From Psychrobacter sp. (GTDB taxonomy: Bacteria > Pseudomonadota > Gammaproteobacteria > Pseudomonadales > Moraxellaceae), in NCBI GenBank assembly GCA_018260445.1, contig JAGLBE010000014.1, positions 1 to 64,000 of the forward strand: a stretch of DNA of 64,000 nucleotides. Direction: 5' to 3'. A program made the position numbers and the translations under genes. Numbering within the stretch: position 1 is the stretch's first letter; the number at the start of each line of letters is the position of its first letter. Positions 1 through 8,671 of the stretch are shown here, one piece after another. A model generated the notes under the pieces. That model was not told where the DNA came from and made no database searches. It saw only the letters and a program-made list of their open reading frames with translations.

Positions 1-490
1 CAAAGAAATCGAAGTTCTCTTTGATCCGTAATGAGAACTCATGCGGAAGTACTTTTTGTGTGATTAAGGATAAGAAGCTATCTTTATCAGTCTGCGTCAA
101 TATCATTTTATAACCGCGTTCACCTTCTTCTAATTGATTTAGTAAATAATAGTTACGTAGGTTTTTAGCTGAAAACCCCTCAACAGGTTCAGTATCACCA
201 AGGTAGCGAGATAAAGCTTCTAAGAGTAGCATAGCCGTAGTCAATCGCTGCTGACCATCAATTACAAGTAAAGGTGATTGGCTAGAAACCTGATATAAGC
301 CCTTCTCAATATATACGACAGAGCCTATAAAATGAGCGCCGACAGCATCATTACTGCCTGCGCGTATAATATCATCCCATAATTGGCGGCACTGCTGCTC
401 AGTCCAAGAGTAGGTGCGTTGATAAATAGGAATAATAAATTGTGGTGATTTCTTTAAAAAATCAAGTAGCTTGGCTTCTGTTGCTTTCAT
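1..490 (-). CDS. DUF262 / GmrSD-like protein, 3'-truncated by window edge
   Basis: The reverse strand reads open from an ATG at 488-490 to the window edge (163 codons, C-terminus missing). Two hallmarks of the DUF262 (GmrS/ParB-like) N-terminal domain are visible: IPIYQRTYSW near residues 19-28 and the DGQQRLTT motif near residue 84. DUF262 proteins include the GmrSD type IV restriction enzymes, which cut modified phage DNA, and related nucleotide-dependent nucleases. A defence role is therefore plausible, but most family members are uncharacterised and the C-terminal part (often DUF1524, HNH-like) is outside the window. The gene runs away from hrpA, with a REP-like spacer between them. The domain is certain; the function is inferred. 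Confidence 0.85.
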   Translation of the reverse strand, partial: MKATEAKLLDFLKKSPQFIIPIYQRTYSWTEQQCRQLWDDIIRAGSNDAVGAHFIGSVVYIEKGLYQVSSQSPLLVIDGQQRLTTAMLLLEALSRYLGDTEPVEGFSAKNLRNYYLLNQLEEGERGYKMILTQTDKDSFLSLITQKVLPHEFSLRIKENFDFF

Positions 491-592
491 ATTTGCGTAT
501 ATTCTCTTGTAGTCAAACTGATAGTTAATAATCTGCTTTATGTTTCTATAATAATCATTATTAACCAGCGTAGGTTAGGTTAGTGATATCAT

Positions 593-691
593 AACCCACC
601 AAATTTAAATGATAAACCAAAATCTAATCTATATTGGTGGGTTACGATTTTTCCGCCCCTCTTTGAGGCTTGAAAATTTAACCCACCCTAC
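593..691. repeat. REP-like inverted repeats with GTAG head
   Basis: AACCCACCAA at 593-602 is matched by its perfect complement TTGGTGGGTT at 634-643. A third AACCCACC at 680-687 is followed by CTAC (688-691), so the reverse strand reads GTAG-GGTGGGTT. A GTAG head followed by a hairpin arm is the layout of REP elements mobilised by RAYT transposases and resembles the clearer copies at 20.6 and 50.2 kb. It lies in the spacer between hrpA and the DUF262 gene and could act as a transcription barrier for both. The family assignment is inference. Confidence 0.5.
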
Positions 692-725
692 TTCGCCTAA
701 TGCAACCCTACGCAACAGACTACTT

Positions 726-3700
726 CTAACGCACCCCCACCTTTGCCCACAACTCCTCTAACCGTTTTTGCGACACCGCTTGCCGGGTTTTCATCGGTTG
801 GGCGAACAATTGAATACGAAACTCTTCGACCAACCAGCGGTATTCGCTGATAGTGTCATCATCGGCTCGACCAGACAAGCGCTCCATATGGCGGTCTAAC
901 TCGTAGACCGCATCTGTGTCACCATCAAGATTATGCTCTAATCGCTCTATGCGAATCTCCAACGCCTCGAGGTAGCGTGGGTATTGTTGCCAACGCTCAA
1001 AATCCATGCGGTAGACAAAGTCGCCGAGGTGTAAGTCATCTAGCTGGTCTTCAATATCATCTATCGACTCGCCAAAAACCTCTCTATCAAGCATCAGCAG
1101 AGTGCGGCGGATGCGTTGCCAGCGGGCATACACGTCACGCAGCAGTTTGAGCACGGTTTGCCCCTCTAACAAAAATTGACCTACTACGCTAGTGGCGGTT
1201 TGCTGATATTCGCTATCGGTAATTGGCAGTTGCTCGATTAACGAATAGAGACGCTTATCCGAGTTGTCGGGCAATTGGTCATCATGATGTTTAAACTTTG
1301 GCGCATGCGTGTCAAGGCTGGCATCTAAAGTGGCGTCAATGACGATAGTTTTGAGCTTTTCCATGTCGCCAAGTGGGGCAAAGGCCAGTTTAAAGGTTTT
1401 ATCAATTTGGCTGGTGAGCTGTTTTTGTTTTGCGCCCAATTTTAGTTTGATAAGGGTCAATACGCCTTTGCGGTGCGCTTTGAGGGCGGCGCTCACATCG
1501 CTAAAGTGATGAATAGTGACCGCCTCGCCTGCCTCATCGGCCACCAAGGCGGCAAACTGCTTCATAACGATGCCCGCACTGTGACGGTTTTTGCTAAACA
1601 CAAAGTGGTCGGGAAAGTCGGTGTGCACACCTTGAACGTCGCCCTCTGCTTTAAGCGCTTGGCTGGTTTTACTGGCATGGCGTTGTTGCAGTGCTTGCAG
1701 GTCACGCCCCTTTTCGATAAGGCGTTTGTTATCATCGACCACGCATATTTGCGGCTGTAGGTAGCGGTCAATACTGGACGGATGAAAGTCAGTGGCGGTG
1801 ACACCTACCACGCCGCGGCGCTGCAATGCTTGGCACAATTGATTGAGTAACCCTTGCTGATGATTTTTCTCTAATTCATCAAATAGGCTATCGGCAGTAT
1901 CCGGTATCGGTACTATTTTGCGGCGAATGTCTTTGGGTAGCGACTTTAACAGTTGCAGCACCAGCTCATACCGCCAACCGGGCACGCCCCATAATAGCTC
2001 GATGGCATCTAACTGTGGTAAGGCAGCAAGCGGCACCCGAATGGTCACGCCGTCATCTTCGCTGGCAGGGTCAAAGGTGTATTTTAGCGGCAGTTTTAAG
2101 TCGCCCAGTTGCCATATTTCAGGAAACTCGCCGGTGGTGGGCGCCACTTCTTTAAGCACATCGGCATCGGTAAAGAATAAGTAGTTAGGGTCGCTCTTTT
2201 CGACCTCGGCGCGCCAGTCCTCAAACGATTTGCGGCTAGCAATATGCTCGGGCAGTTTGTGGTCATAAAACTGATATAAATCTTCTTCATCGACTAACAA
2301 ATCACGGCGGCGTAGTTTTTCTTCTATCAGCTCAACGTCGGCTATTTTATCCATGTTGTGCTGTAAGAATGGCGCTTGTCTGCCAAGGTTGCCCGTCACT
2401 AAGCCATCACGGATAAAGATTTCCCGCGATTCTTCTAAATTGACTTGCTCATAATTGGTGAGCTGTTTGGCCACAATAATAAGACCAAACAGGCTAATTT
2501 GGGCATAGGCACGCACTCGCCCCGTCTTTTTAGACCAATGCGGCTCAAAGTAATGGTATTTGAGCAAGTCGCCTGCGGTGGCAATAATCCATTCAGGTTC
2601 AATCTTGGCGACGGTGCGCAGATACACTTGCGAAGTTTCAACCATTTCAAACGCCATCACCCACGCTGGCACTTGCTTAAAGGTGGTGCTGGCAGGAAAG
2701 ATTTTTGCCTTTTGCTGACGGGCGGCAAGGTACTCGCCACGTTGGTCAGTCTTATGTGCAATTACCGATAACAAACCTGTCAACAAAGCACGATGTAGAT
2801 TGGCGTACTTTACTGCTCGCAATTCTTCGTCTATTTGTGTATTGTCGCTACTGATTAGGTCTGACGCTATGCTGTGTGGCTTGTTTTTCGTGTTCTTTAG
2901 GGACTGATTGGTGTTCCTATTTTTATCATCCGTTTGGCTATTTTGATGACCAGACTTACTGCTTTGCGGTTTGTTAGACTGATTGGCGGATGGACTGGCT
3001 GAACTGTTTGAATCCCCTATCAGTTTAAGTTCAGTGACCATTTGCTCAAGCTGGCGGTAGGTTTTCTCCCATTCTCGAATACGCGGAAAGCTTAAAAAAT
3101 GACGTTTGGCAAAGGCTTTACGTTGACCATTGGTCAATTTATCGCTGCCACCTTCATACAACGCCTTCCATAAACTTAGATAAAACAAAAAGTCCGAATC
3201 GGCTTGACGGAAGATGGCGTGTTTTTGGTCGGCCTGCGCTCGCTTGTCATTAGGACGTTCCCGCGGGTCTTGCACTGCTAGCGCTGCGACGATGATGAGC
3301 ATCTCTAGCATACAGTCAAAGTCACTACCCGCTACCAACATACGGGCTAGGCGTGGGTCAATGGGCATGCGTGCCATCTTTTGACCCGTGCTGGTAAGCT
3401 TGATATCGTTTAGGCTATGTTTCGAAATGGGTTTAGCAATGGACTTGGCGTCAGGTTTAGCGTCAGGGTTATTGTCACTATTAGCATTGCTGGCATGGTC
3501 AGAATTTTTTAGAGTAATTGCGCCTAATTCATCCAGCAATTTGCGCCCATCTTTGACCAGACGGTTATCGGGCGGCTCGATAAAATCAAAGTTCTCAACG
3601 CTACCGAGGCGCATGTTCGCCATTTGCAAGATGACCGACGCTAAGTTGGTGCGCAGGATTTCAGGCTCAGTAAATGCTGGGCGGCTCTCAAAATCCTCTT

Positions 3701-5198
3701 GCGAGTACAGGCGAATACATACCCCCGGTGCGACCCGACCACAGCGCCCTTTACGCTGATTGGCGGCGGCTTGCGATATTGCTTCAATTGGCAAGCGCTG
3801 CACCCGTGAGCGATATGAGTAGCGCGAGATACGGGCAAAACCTAAGTCAATGACGTAACGTGTACCGGGTACCGTTAGGGCAGTTTCGGCGACGTTGGTG
3901 GCAATGACGATGCGTCGCCCTCGTCCCGATGGCTGGAAGATGCGTTGCTGCTCGGCATAGGTTTGACGGGCGAATAGTGGCAACACTTCGGTATGGCGTG
4001 GCCCATGGGCGATGAGCACCTCTTGCATCTCACGGATTTCCGCCTCGGTGGCGGCAAATATCAAGATATCAGCATGCTCTGGATGACCCTTGTTGACGGC
4101 ATCGTCAAAGCACTCTTCTACCGCTGCCACAATGGCACGCGGTAGGTTGTCCTCAAACTCATCAAAACTGTCATCATCCGAGCTGGTAACGGGCGCATCG
4201 GTTAAAGGACGATAGCGCACTTCAACCGGATAGCTGCGACCCTCGACATCAATAACAGGGGCAGGCAGCATGCGCTTTTTGACTTTATCGTATTGGGCAA
4301 AATATTCACTAAAGCGCCCTGTATCAAGGGTTGCCGAGGTGATAATCACCTTTAAATCAGGGCGCTTGGGCAGTAGCTGTTTTAAATAGCCCATAATAAA
4401 GTCAATATTCAGGCTACGCTCGTGCGCTTCATCGATAATAATGGTGTCATAACGGGTTAAAAAGCGGTCGTGACCCAATTCGGCAAGCAGGATACCATCG
4501 GTCATTAGTTTCACCACCGACTTGGCGCTACCTTGCTCGTTAAAGCGAATTTTAAAACTAACGGTGTCGCCCAGTTGCTCGCCCAACTCTTCTGCAATAC
4601 GGTTGGCAACACTGCGCGCCGCCAATCGCCTTGGTTGAGTGTGCCCTATCTGTCCGGTAATGCCTCGCCCTGCCAGCATGGCAAGCTTGGGCAATTGCGT
4701 CGTTTTACCCGACCCTGTCTCCCCTGCCACGATAATTACTTGATGGTCAATGATAGCTTGGATAAGGTCTTCTGCGCGTTGGCTCACGGGTAAGTCGTGA
4801 TTGAGCTTGGCGGGTAAGTTATCAGGGATGCTGTCCATCCGCTCTTTAACCGCTTGTTGTGAGCGCCGTTTGCTGCGCTCTAGCTGAAGCTGTTTGTCTG
4901 CTAACACCTTTGCAGGCGTGTTTTTATTGGGATAGTGGACTTCTCGCTCTAGGCGACTGATAAAATGGCGGTCTTTGCCGAGTACCGGGGTGTTATCAGT
5001 GTTAGCATCTGGTTTGTTTGGGTTATTAGGGCTGTCAAGATGCCTGCTATGGTTTTTGCTATTGCTATGACTATCGCTACGAGTAGTGTCACTACTGGTA
5101 TCGGACTTAGGATTTTGAGTTTGGGTTTGGGTTTGAGCGTTTGTTGTGTTATCTATGTTATTGTTTATGCTTTGATTTGGGGGTATGGTATTTGGCAT
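726..5198 (-). CDS. hrpA: ATP-dependent RNA helicase HrpA
   Basis: DEAH-box (DExH) RNA helicase of 1,490 residues; E. coli HrpA is about 1,300. Visible motifs: Walker A GETGSGKT at 159-166, DEAH at 256-259, SAT at 288-290, and motif VI QRKGRCGR at 481-488, followed by the HA2/OB-fold and the long HrpA-specific C-terminal region. The extra length comes from a low-complexity N-terminus (residues 1-70, Asn/Ser/Thr/Gln-rich) and two low-complexity inserts near residues 575-605 and 760-815. HrpA remodels mRNA and ribosome complexes in the cytoplasm and is linked to mRNA processing and rescue of stalled ribosomes. The start is the first ATG; a start nearer residue 75 cannot be excluded because the extension is not conserved. 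No lesion seen. Confidence 0.96.
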   Translation of the reverse strand: MPNTIPPNQSINNNIDNTTNAQTQTQTQNPKSDTSSDTTRSDSHSNSKNHSRHLDSPNNPNKPDANTDNTPVLGKDRHFISRLEREVHYPNKNTPAKVLADKQLQLERSKRRSQQAVKERMDSIPDNLPAKLNHDLPVSQRAEDLIQAIIDHQVIIVAGETGSGKTTQLPKLAMLAGRGITGQIGHTQPRRLAARSVANRIAEELGEQLGDTVSFKIRFNEQGSAKSVVKLMTDGILLAELGHDRFLTRYDTIIIDEAHERSLNIDFIMGYLKQLLPKRPDLKVIITSATLDTGRFSEYFAQYDKVKKRMLPAPVIDVEGRSYPVEVRYRPLTDAPVTSSDDDSFDEFEDNLPRAIVAAVEECFDDAVNKGHPEHADILIFAATEAEIREMQEVLIAHGPRHTEVLPLFARQTYAEQQRIFQPSGRGRRIVIATNVAETALTVPGTRYVIDLGFARISRYSYRSRVQRLPIEAISQAAANQRKGRCGRVAPGVCIRLYSQEDFESRPAFTEPEILRTNLASVILQMANMRLGSVENFDFIEPPDNRLVKDGRKLLDELGAITLKNSDHASNANSDNNPDAKPDAKSIAKPISKHSLNDIKLTSTGQKMARMPIDPRLARMLVAGSDFDCMLEMLIIVAALAVQDPRERPNDKRAQADQKHAIFRQADSDFLFYLSLWKALYEGGSDKLTNGQRKAFAKRHFLSFPRIREWEKTYRQLEQMVTELKLIGDSNSSASPSANQSNKPQSSKSGHQNSQTDDKNRNTNQSLKNTKNKPHSIASDLISSDNTQIDEELRAVKYANLHRALLTGLLSVIAHKTDQRGEYLAARQQKAKIFPASTTFKQVPAWVMAFEMVETSQVYLRTVAKIEPEWIIATAGDLLKYHYFEPHWSKKTGRVRAYAQISLFGLIIVAKQLTNYEQVNLEESREIFIRDGLVTGNLGRQAPFLQHNMDKIADVELIEEKLRRRDLLVDEEDLYQFYDHKLPEHIASRKSFEDWRAEVEKSDPNYLFFTDADVLKEVAPTTGEFPEIWQLGDLKLPLKYTFDPASEDDGVTIRVPLAALPQLDAIELLWGVPGWRYELVLQLLKSLPKDIRRKIVPIPDTADSLFDELEKNHQQGLLNQLCQALQRRGVVGVTATDFHPSSIDRYLQPQICVVDDNKRLIEKGRDLQALQQRHASKTSQALKAEGDVQGVHTDFPDHFVFSKNRHSAGIVMKQFAALVADEAGEAVTIHHFSDVSAALKAHRKGVLTLIKLKLGAKQKQLTSQIDKTFKLAFAPLGDMEKLKTIVIDATLDASLDTHAPKFKHHDDQLPDNSDKRLYSLIEQLPITDSEYQQTATSVVGQFLLEGQTVLKLLRDVYARWQRIRRTLLMLDREVFGESIDDIEDQLDDLHLGDFVYRMDFERWQQYPRYLEALEIRIERLEHNLDGDTDAVYELDRHMERLSGRADDDTISEYRWLVEEFRIQLFAQPMKTRQAVSQKRLEELWAKVGVR

Positions 5199-5494
5199 TT
5201 GCTTAGGCTATTTCTTATTGGAAAAGTATTTATGCTTTATGAGGGTTATGCGCGGTGGTTTCAAGGTTTGCGATAGCTGGGGTTCTACTGAATGGTTTGG
5301 ATAACTTTTTAGAAAACGCTATAAACACTGTCAAAGCTCTTAAAATCATTGTACGATTAAGCTTACTTCTTGACTTATCGCCATCAAATATTCAAATATA
5401 GTGATGATTTTACGCTGGCTTGATTAATTTTGGGATCAACAAACTGACATTAAATGCGGAATCTTTAACTATGCCAGTCGTTTTATATGAACTT

Positions 5495-5773
5495 ATGGGT
5501 TTGCAATTTGAGTGGGACAGTGAAAAAGCTCAAACAATATTCAATAAACATAATATAACTCTTAAAGAAGCCTGTAGTGTCTTTATGGATACTAATGAAG
5601 TTACTTTGATTGATTATAGATTTGACGATGATGAACAACGCTATATTACTATTGGTTTTAGTAATCAAGTAAGATTACTGGTGGTCGCTTGGACTCAAAG
5701 AGCGCATAATATTAGAATAATCACAGCCATGAAAGCAGGGGTTAACCATGAAAAAAGATATGCCCGTAGATAA
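5495..5773 (+). CDS. brnT: BrnT family toxin (type II toxin-antitoxin)
   Basis: Small RelE-fold toxin, 92 residues if read from the ATG at 5495, close to the family's usual ~90. Family signature visible: FEWDSEKA near the start, a KHNITLKEA segment, then an R..TIGFS...RLLVVAWTQR stretch and IRIITAMKAG at the end. BrnT homologues are ribosome-dependent or free mRNA nucleases neutralised by BrnA. In-frame starts also exist upstream (ATG at 5471, TTG at 5420), none with a strong ribosome site, so the exact N-terminus is uncertain. The 3' end overlaps brnA by 26 bp, the usual coupled arrangement. Confidence 0.85.
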   Translation: MGLQFEWDSEKAQTIFNKHNITLKEACSVFMDTNEVTLIDYRFDDDEQRYITIGFSNQVRLLVVAWTQRAHNIRIITAMKAGVNHEKRYARR

Positions 5774-5990
5774 TAACTATTTTGATGACTTTGACTTTGA
5801 TACGGCTAAATCTATCAAACATCCTTTAATTAAAAAATTGCAAGATAATGTGGTACAGCAGAATGGTGACAACTTGCAAGACCTACCTATTGATGACGAT
5901 ATTGTGCAATGGTTGTTGAAACAAGATGACAATACCAAACGGCATATAAATGAGGTATTACGTCATGTTATGGCGGTGAAGATGGTTTGA
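5748..5990 (+). CDS. brnA: BrnA family antitoxin
   Basis: 80-residue protein. Its C-terminus has the BrnA pattern: an IDDDIVQWLLKQ segment followed by HINEVLRHVM, the ribbon-helix-helix DNA-binding region. BrnA binds and inhibits BrnT and represses the operon promoter. The N-terminal half is acidic (DNNYFDDFDFD). The ATG lies inside the end of brnT with an AGGGG-like ribosome site just upstream, so translation is probably coupled. Nothing coding was seen between brnA and the next gene (5991-6184). Confidence 0.85.
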   Translation: MKKDMPVDNNYFDDFDFDTAKSIKHPLIKKLQDNVVQQNGDNLQDLPIDDDIVQWLLKQDDNTKRHINEVLRHVMAVKMV

Positions 5991-6184
5991 GTAAAAGTTT
6001 AAGTGTATTGATTTCACAAGGGTTGCTTCGAAGGTGCGGTTTAGCCCCGATTGTAGCAGATATCCTGTGCGGTTGAGTGAGCTGCGAGGGCTTGGTTTGG
6101 CGAGTCAACGCGAAGCAAGGGACTTGCCAAATCTTATCCATCGCCTTACCCAACCGTACAGATAGCAGCGCAAAGCGGGACTAG

Positions 6185-6799
6185 CTACAGCCCCAATTTG
6201 TTAAGCGCCTTTAAACTTAAATAACCGACATGGTTGTTATCTTCGTCACCCTCACTTTCCTCTTCAATTAATTCAAGTATCATTTTGCCTGCTGGCAGTA
6301 AGCTATCTACCTGATAGATATCATCGACGTCAACTTGCAGCTTGTCGTCCACATGCGAGGCGGCATTCAATGGCGATGTCTCATCATAATAACTGTATTG
6401 CTGATAAAAGGGGCTTTGTTTGGCATAGCGGATAGCCAGCGCTTGGGTTGGGGCAACCACTAATATTTTGTGGTGAAACTCTTCGGTGCTGCCATGCTGA
6501 TAGCCGCCAAGATTGATAAAAAATAGTTTTAACGGCGCATCGTTAGCTGACTCAACCTGTGATACATCGACATCATCCTGTTGCCAGCTAATGTGATAGG
6601 CATTGCCATCATACCCTGCCACTTTGGTGACCGCCCGATACGAATCAATATGCCATTTATTTTTAACCTCTGGCCAATGGTTGTTAATAGCAGGGATTAA
6701 GGCTTTAAGCGAGGCCCCCACGCCAAAAAACATATCGTGCTGTTCGATTAAGCGGCCTTTGGGGCGAGCGCCAAGGTGTACCATGTATATCGTGTGCAT
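6185..6799 (-). CDS. DUF1543 domain protein
   Basis: 204-residue cytoplasmic protein with no signal peptide or membrane segment. It has the DUF1543 layout of two similar halves. The first begins MHTIYMVHLGARPKGRLIEQHD, and the second is seen at LFFINLGGYQHG and EFHHKILVVA near residues 88-115. The function of this family, common in Moraxellaceae, is unknown. A GGAG ribosome site stands 8 nt before the ATG. It is transcribed away from brnTA and toward no obvious partner, and appears intact. Confidence 0.8.
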   Translation of the reverse strand: MHTIYMVHLGARPKGRLIEQHDMFFGVGASLKALIPAINNHWPEVKNKWHIDSYRAVTKVAGYDGNAYHISWQQDDVDVSQVESANDAPLKLFFINLGGYQHGSTEEFHHKILVVAPTQALAIRYAKQSPFYQQYSYYDETSPLNAASHVDDKLQVDVDDIYQVDSLLPAGKMILELIEEESEGDEDNNHVGYLSLKALNKLGL

Positions 6800-6931
6800 G
6801 TTGTGTCTCCAGATACCTTTTTTTGCATCTGCGATGTAGGTGGATTATCGTTACCCTAGAAATAATTGAGCGGCCAAACAGTATAGCGAAATTTAATAGG
6901 TTAGGGATAGGTTCTGCTTATTGAGTGCCAC

Positions 6932-6969
6932 AAAAAAAAGGTCTAAAGGATGACCCCTGTAGACCTTTT
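6932..6969 (-). terminator. Rho-independent terminator of guaB
   Basis: On the reverse strand a 10-bp perfect stem (AAAAGGTCTA with TAGACCTTTT) encloses a 14-nt loop and runs into a tract of eight T. It lies 50 bp downstream of the guaB stop codon. Confidence 0.85.
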
Positions 6970-7021
6970 AATGATTTATCCCAACTTTATTGCTATTCTA
7001 CTATGTGCCGTTCAATATCAC

Positions 7022-8494
7022 TTACTGCACCCGATAATTGGGCGCCTCTTTGGTGATTTGTACATCATGCACATGCGACTCTTTCATGCCCGCCGAGGTG
7101 ACTTTAATAAACTCAGGCTTGGTGCGCATCTCTTCGATATTGGCACAGCCGGTATAGCCCATTGACGAGCGCAATCCGCCCATCAATTGATTGACAATAC
7201 CATTAACGGGGCCTTTATAGGGTACGCGGCCTTCAATGCCTTCAGGTACTAACTTTTCGACGCCGTCTTTAGCATCTTGAAAATAGCGATCGGACGAGCC
7301 ATTTTGACCCGACATTGCCCCAAGGCTGCCCATACCGCGGTAGGCTTTGTAATAACGCCCCTGAAACAGCTCGACATCACCCGGTGCTTCTTCGGTACCT
7401 GCCAGCAATGAGCCTATCATAATACAAGAGGCACCAGCGGCAATGGCTTTGGCAACGTCGCCCGAATAGCGAATACCACCGTCAGCAATCAGCGGAATGC
7501 TGTCTTTTAAGGCAGACGCCACATTATCAATGGCGGATATTTGCGGTACCCCAATGCCGGCTACAATGCGTGTGGTGCAAATAGAACCGGGGCCTATACC
7601 CACTTTAACCGCATTGGCTCCTGCATCACGTAGCGCTAATGCCGCATCGCCCGTGGCGATATTGCCGCCAATCACCTGAATGTGCGGAAAGTTCTTAGTC
7701 ATCCACGCCACTCGGTCGATTACCCCTTTTGAGTGACCGTGCGCCGTGTCCACCACAATCACATCGACAGCCGCTTCTACCAAGGCTTCAACCCGAGCTT
7801 CGGTGTCCGCACCCGTCCCTACGGCAGCGCCAACTCGCAAACGGCCTTGGTCATCTTTGCAGGCATTGGGGTTGTTTTCGGCTTTGTTAAAATCATTCAC
7901 CGTAATTAAGCCTTTGAGCAAAAAGTTATCATCGACCACCAACACTTTTTCGATTCGGTGCTCATGGAGTAGCTTTTTGATGTTCTCGTTGCTCTCGCCC
8001 TCTTTCACCGTCACCAACTTGTGCTGCGGGGTCATCACATTGCTCACCGGCTGGGCGTGATTGGTTTCAAAGCGCAAGTCACGATGAGTCACAATGCCCA
8101 CTACCTTTTGGGTGCCCGCCTCGACCACCGGCACGCCCGATATATTATTCACCCGAGTAATATGCAGCAATTCGCCAACCGTCATGTCTGGGGTGACGGT
8201 GATAGGGTCGACCACGGTGCCCGCTTCAAACTTTTTCACCCGGCGCACTTGCATGGCTTGGCGCTGGATATCCATATTTTTATGCAATATGCCAAGGCCG
8301 CCCAATTGTGCCATGGTAATCGCCATTTCGGACTCGGTCACCGTGTCCATCGCCGCAGAAATAAGCGGTAAATTGAGGCTGATATCTTCGGTTAATCGAG
8401 TGACTAGAGATGCCGATTTTGGCAACACTTCTGAATAAGCAGGCAATAACAAAACGTCGTCAAAGGTTAGGGCATCATTTACAATTCGCAGCAT
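7022..8494 (-). CDS. guaB: Inosine-5'-monophosphate dehydrogenase
   Basis: Oxidises IMP to XMP with NAD+, the committed step of GMP synthesis. 490 residues, the normal bacterial length. The TIM barrel is interrupted by two CBS domains (about residues 95-150 and 155-205). The active-site loop GPGSICTTR contains the catalytic Cys-306, and the flap region and IMP-binding GGLR..MGYTG segment are present near the C-terminus. An AGAGG ribosome site precedes the ATG. It is a single gene with its own promoter and terminator. The ribosome site and start codon lie inside an 11-bp inverted repeat arm (see the regulatory entry). Intact. Confidence 0.98.
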   Translation of the reverse strand: MLRIVNDALTFDDVLLLPAYSEVLPKSASLVTRLTEDISLNLPLISAAMDTVTESEMAITMAQLGGLGILHKNMDIQRQAMQVRRVKKFEAGTVVDPITVTPDMTVGELLHITRVNNISGVPVVEAGTQKVVGIVTHRDLRFETNHAQPVSNVMTPQHKLVTVKEGESNENIKKLLHEHRIEKVLVVDDNFLLKGLITVNDFNKAENNPNACKDDQGRLRVGAAVGTGADTEARVEALVEAAVDVIVVDTAHGHSKGVIDRVAWMTKNFPHIQVIGGNIATGDAALALRDAGANAVKVGIGPGSICTTRIVAGIGVPQISAIDNVASALKDSIPLIADGGIRYSGDVAKAIAAGASCIMIGSLLAGTEEAPGDVELFQGRYYKAYRGMGSLGAMSGQNGSSDRYFQDAKDGVEKLVPEGIEGRVPYKGPVNGIVNQLMGGLRSSMGYTGCANIEEMRTKPEFIKVTSAGMKESHVHDVQITKEAPNYRVQ

Positions 8495-8555
8495 ACAGAC
8501 CTCTTAGCTAGGTAAAATAGCGCCTCATTATAACAAATTAAACAAGGTCTGTATG
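8492..8555 (-). promoter_or_regulatory. guaB promoter region with 11-bp inverted repeat
   Basis: On the reverse strand an extended -10 box TGTTATAAT (TATAAT at 8532-8527) lies about 33 nt before the start codon. It sits between two perfect arms of an inverted repeat: AGGTCTGTATG on the plus strand at 8545-8555 and CATACAGACCT at 8492-8502, which contains the ATG. No good -35 box was seen, in keeping with an extended -10 promoter. The symmetry could be an operator, or chance. The promoter call is moderately sure; regulation is unproven. Confidence 0.5.
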
Positions 8556-8671
8556 ATTGTTCAAACAGACCCTTAGGTTACAGAGGATAGTGATAGTTAC
8601 TATGGGCATCCACTGACCCTAATTCAAGCCACAAGGCGGATAAATTCTTAGAGTCAACTCAAAAGCGACGC

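Noticed and set aside
6168..6180. GCGCAAAGCGGGA, complementary to 36880-36892
   Set aside because: A 13-nt match without hairpin or GTAG head is too weak to call a repeat family.
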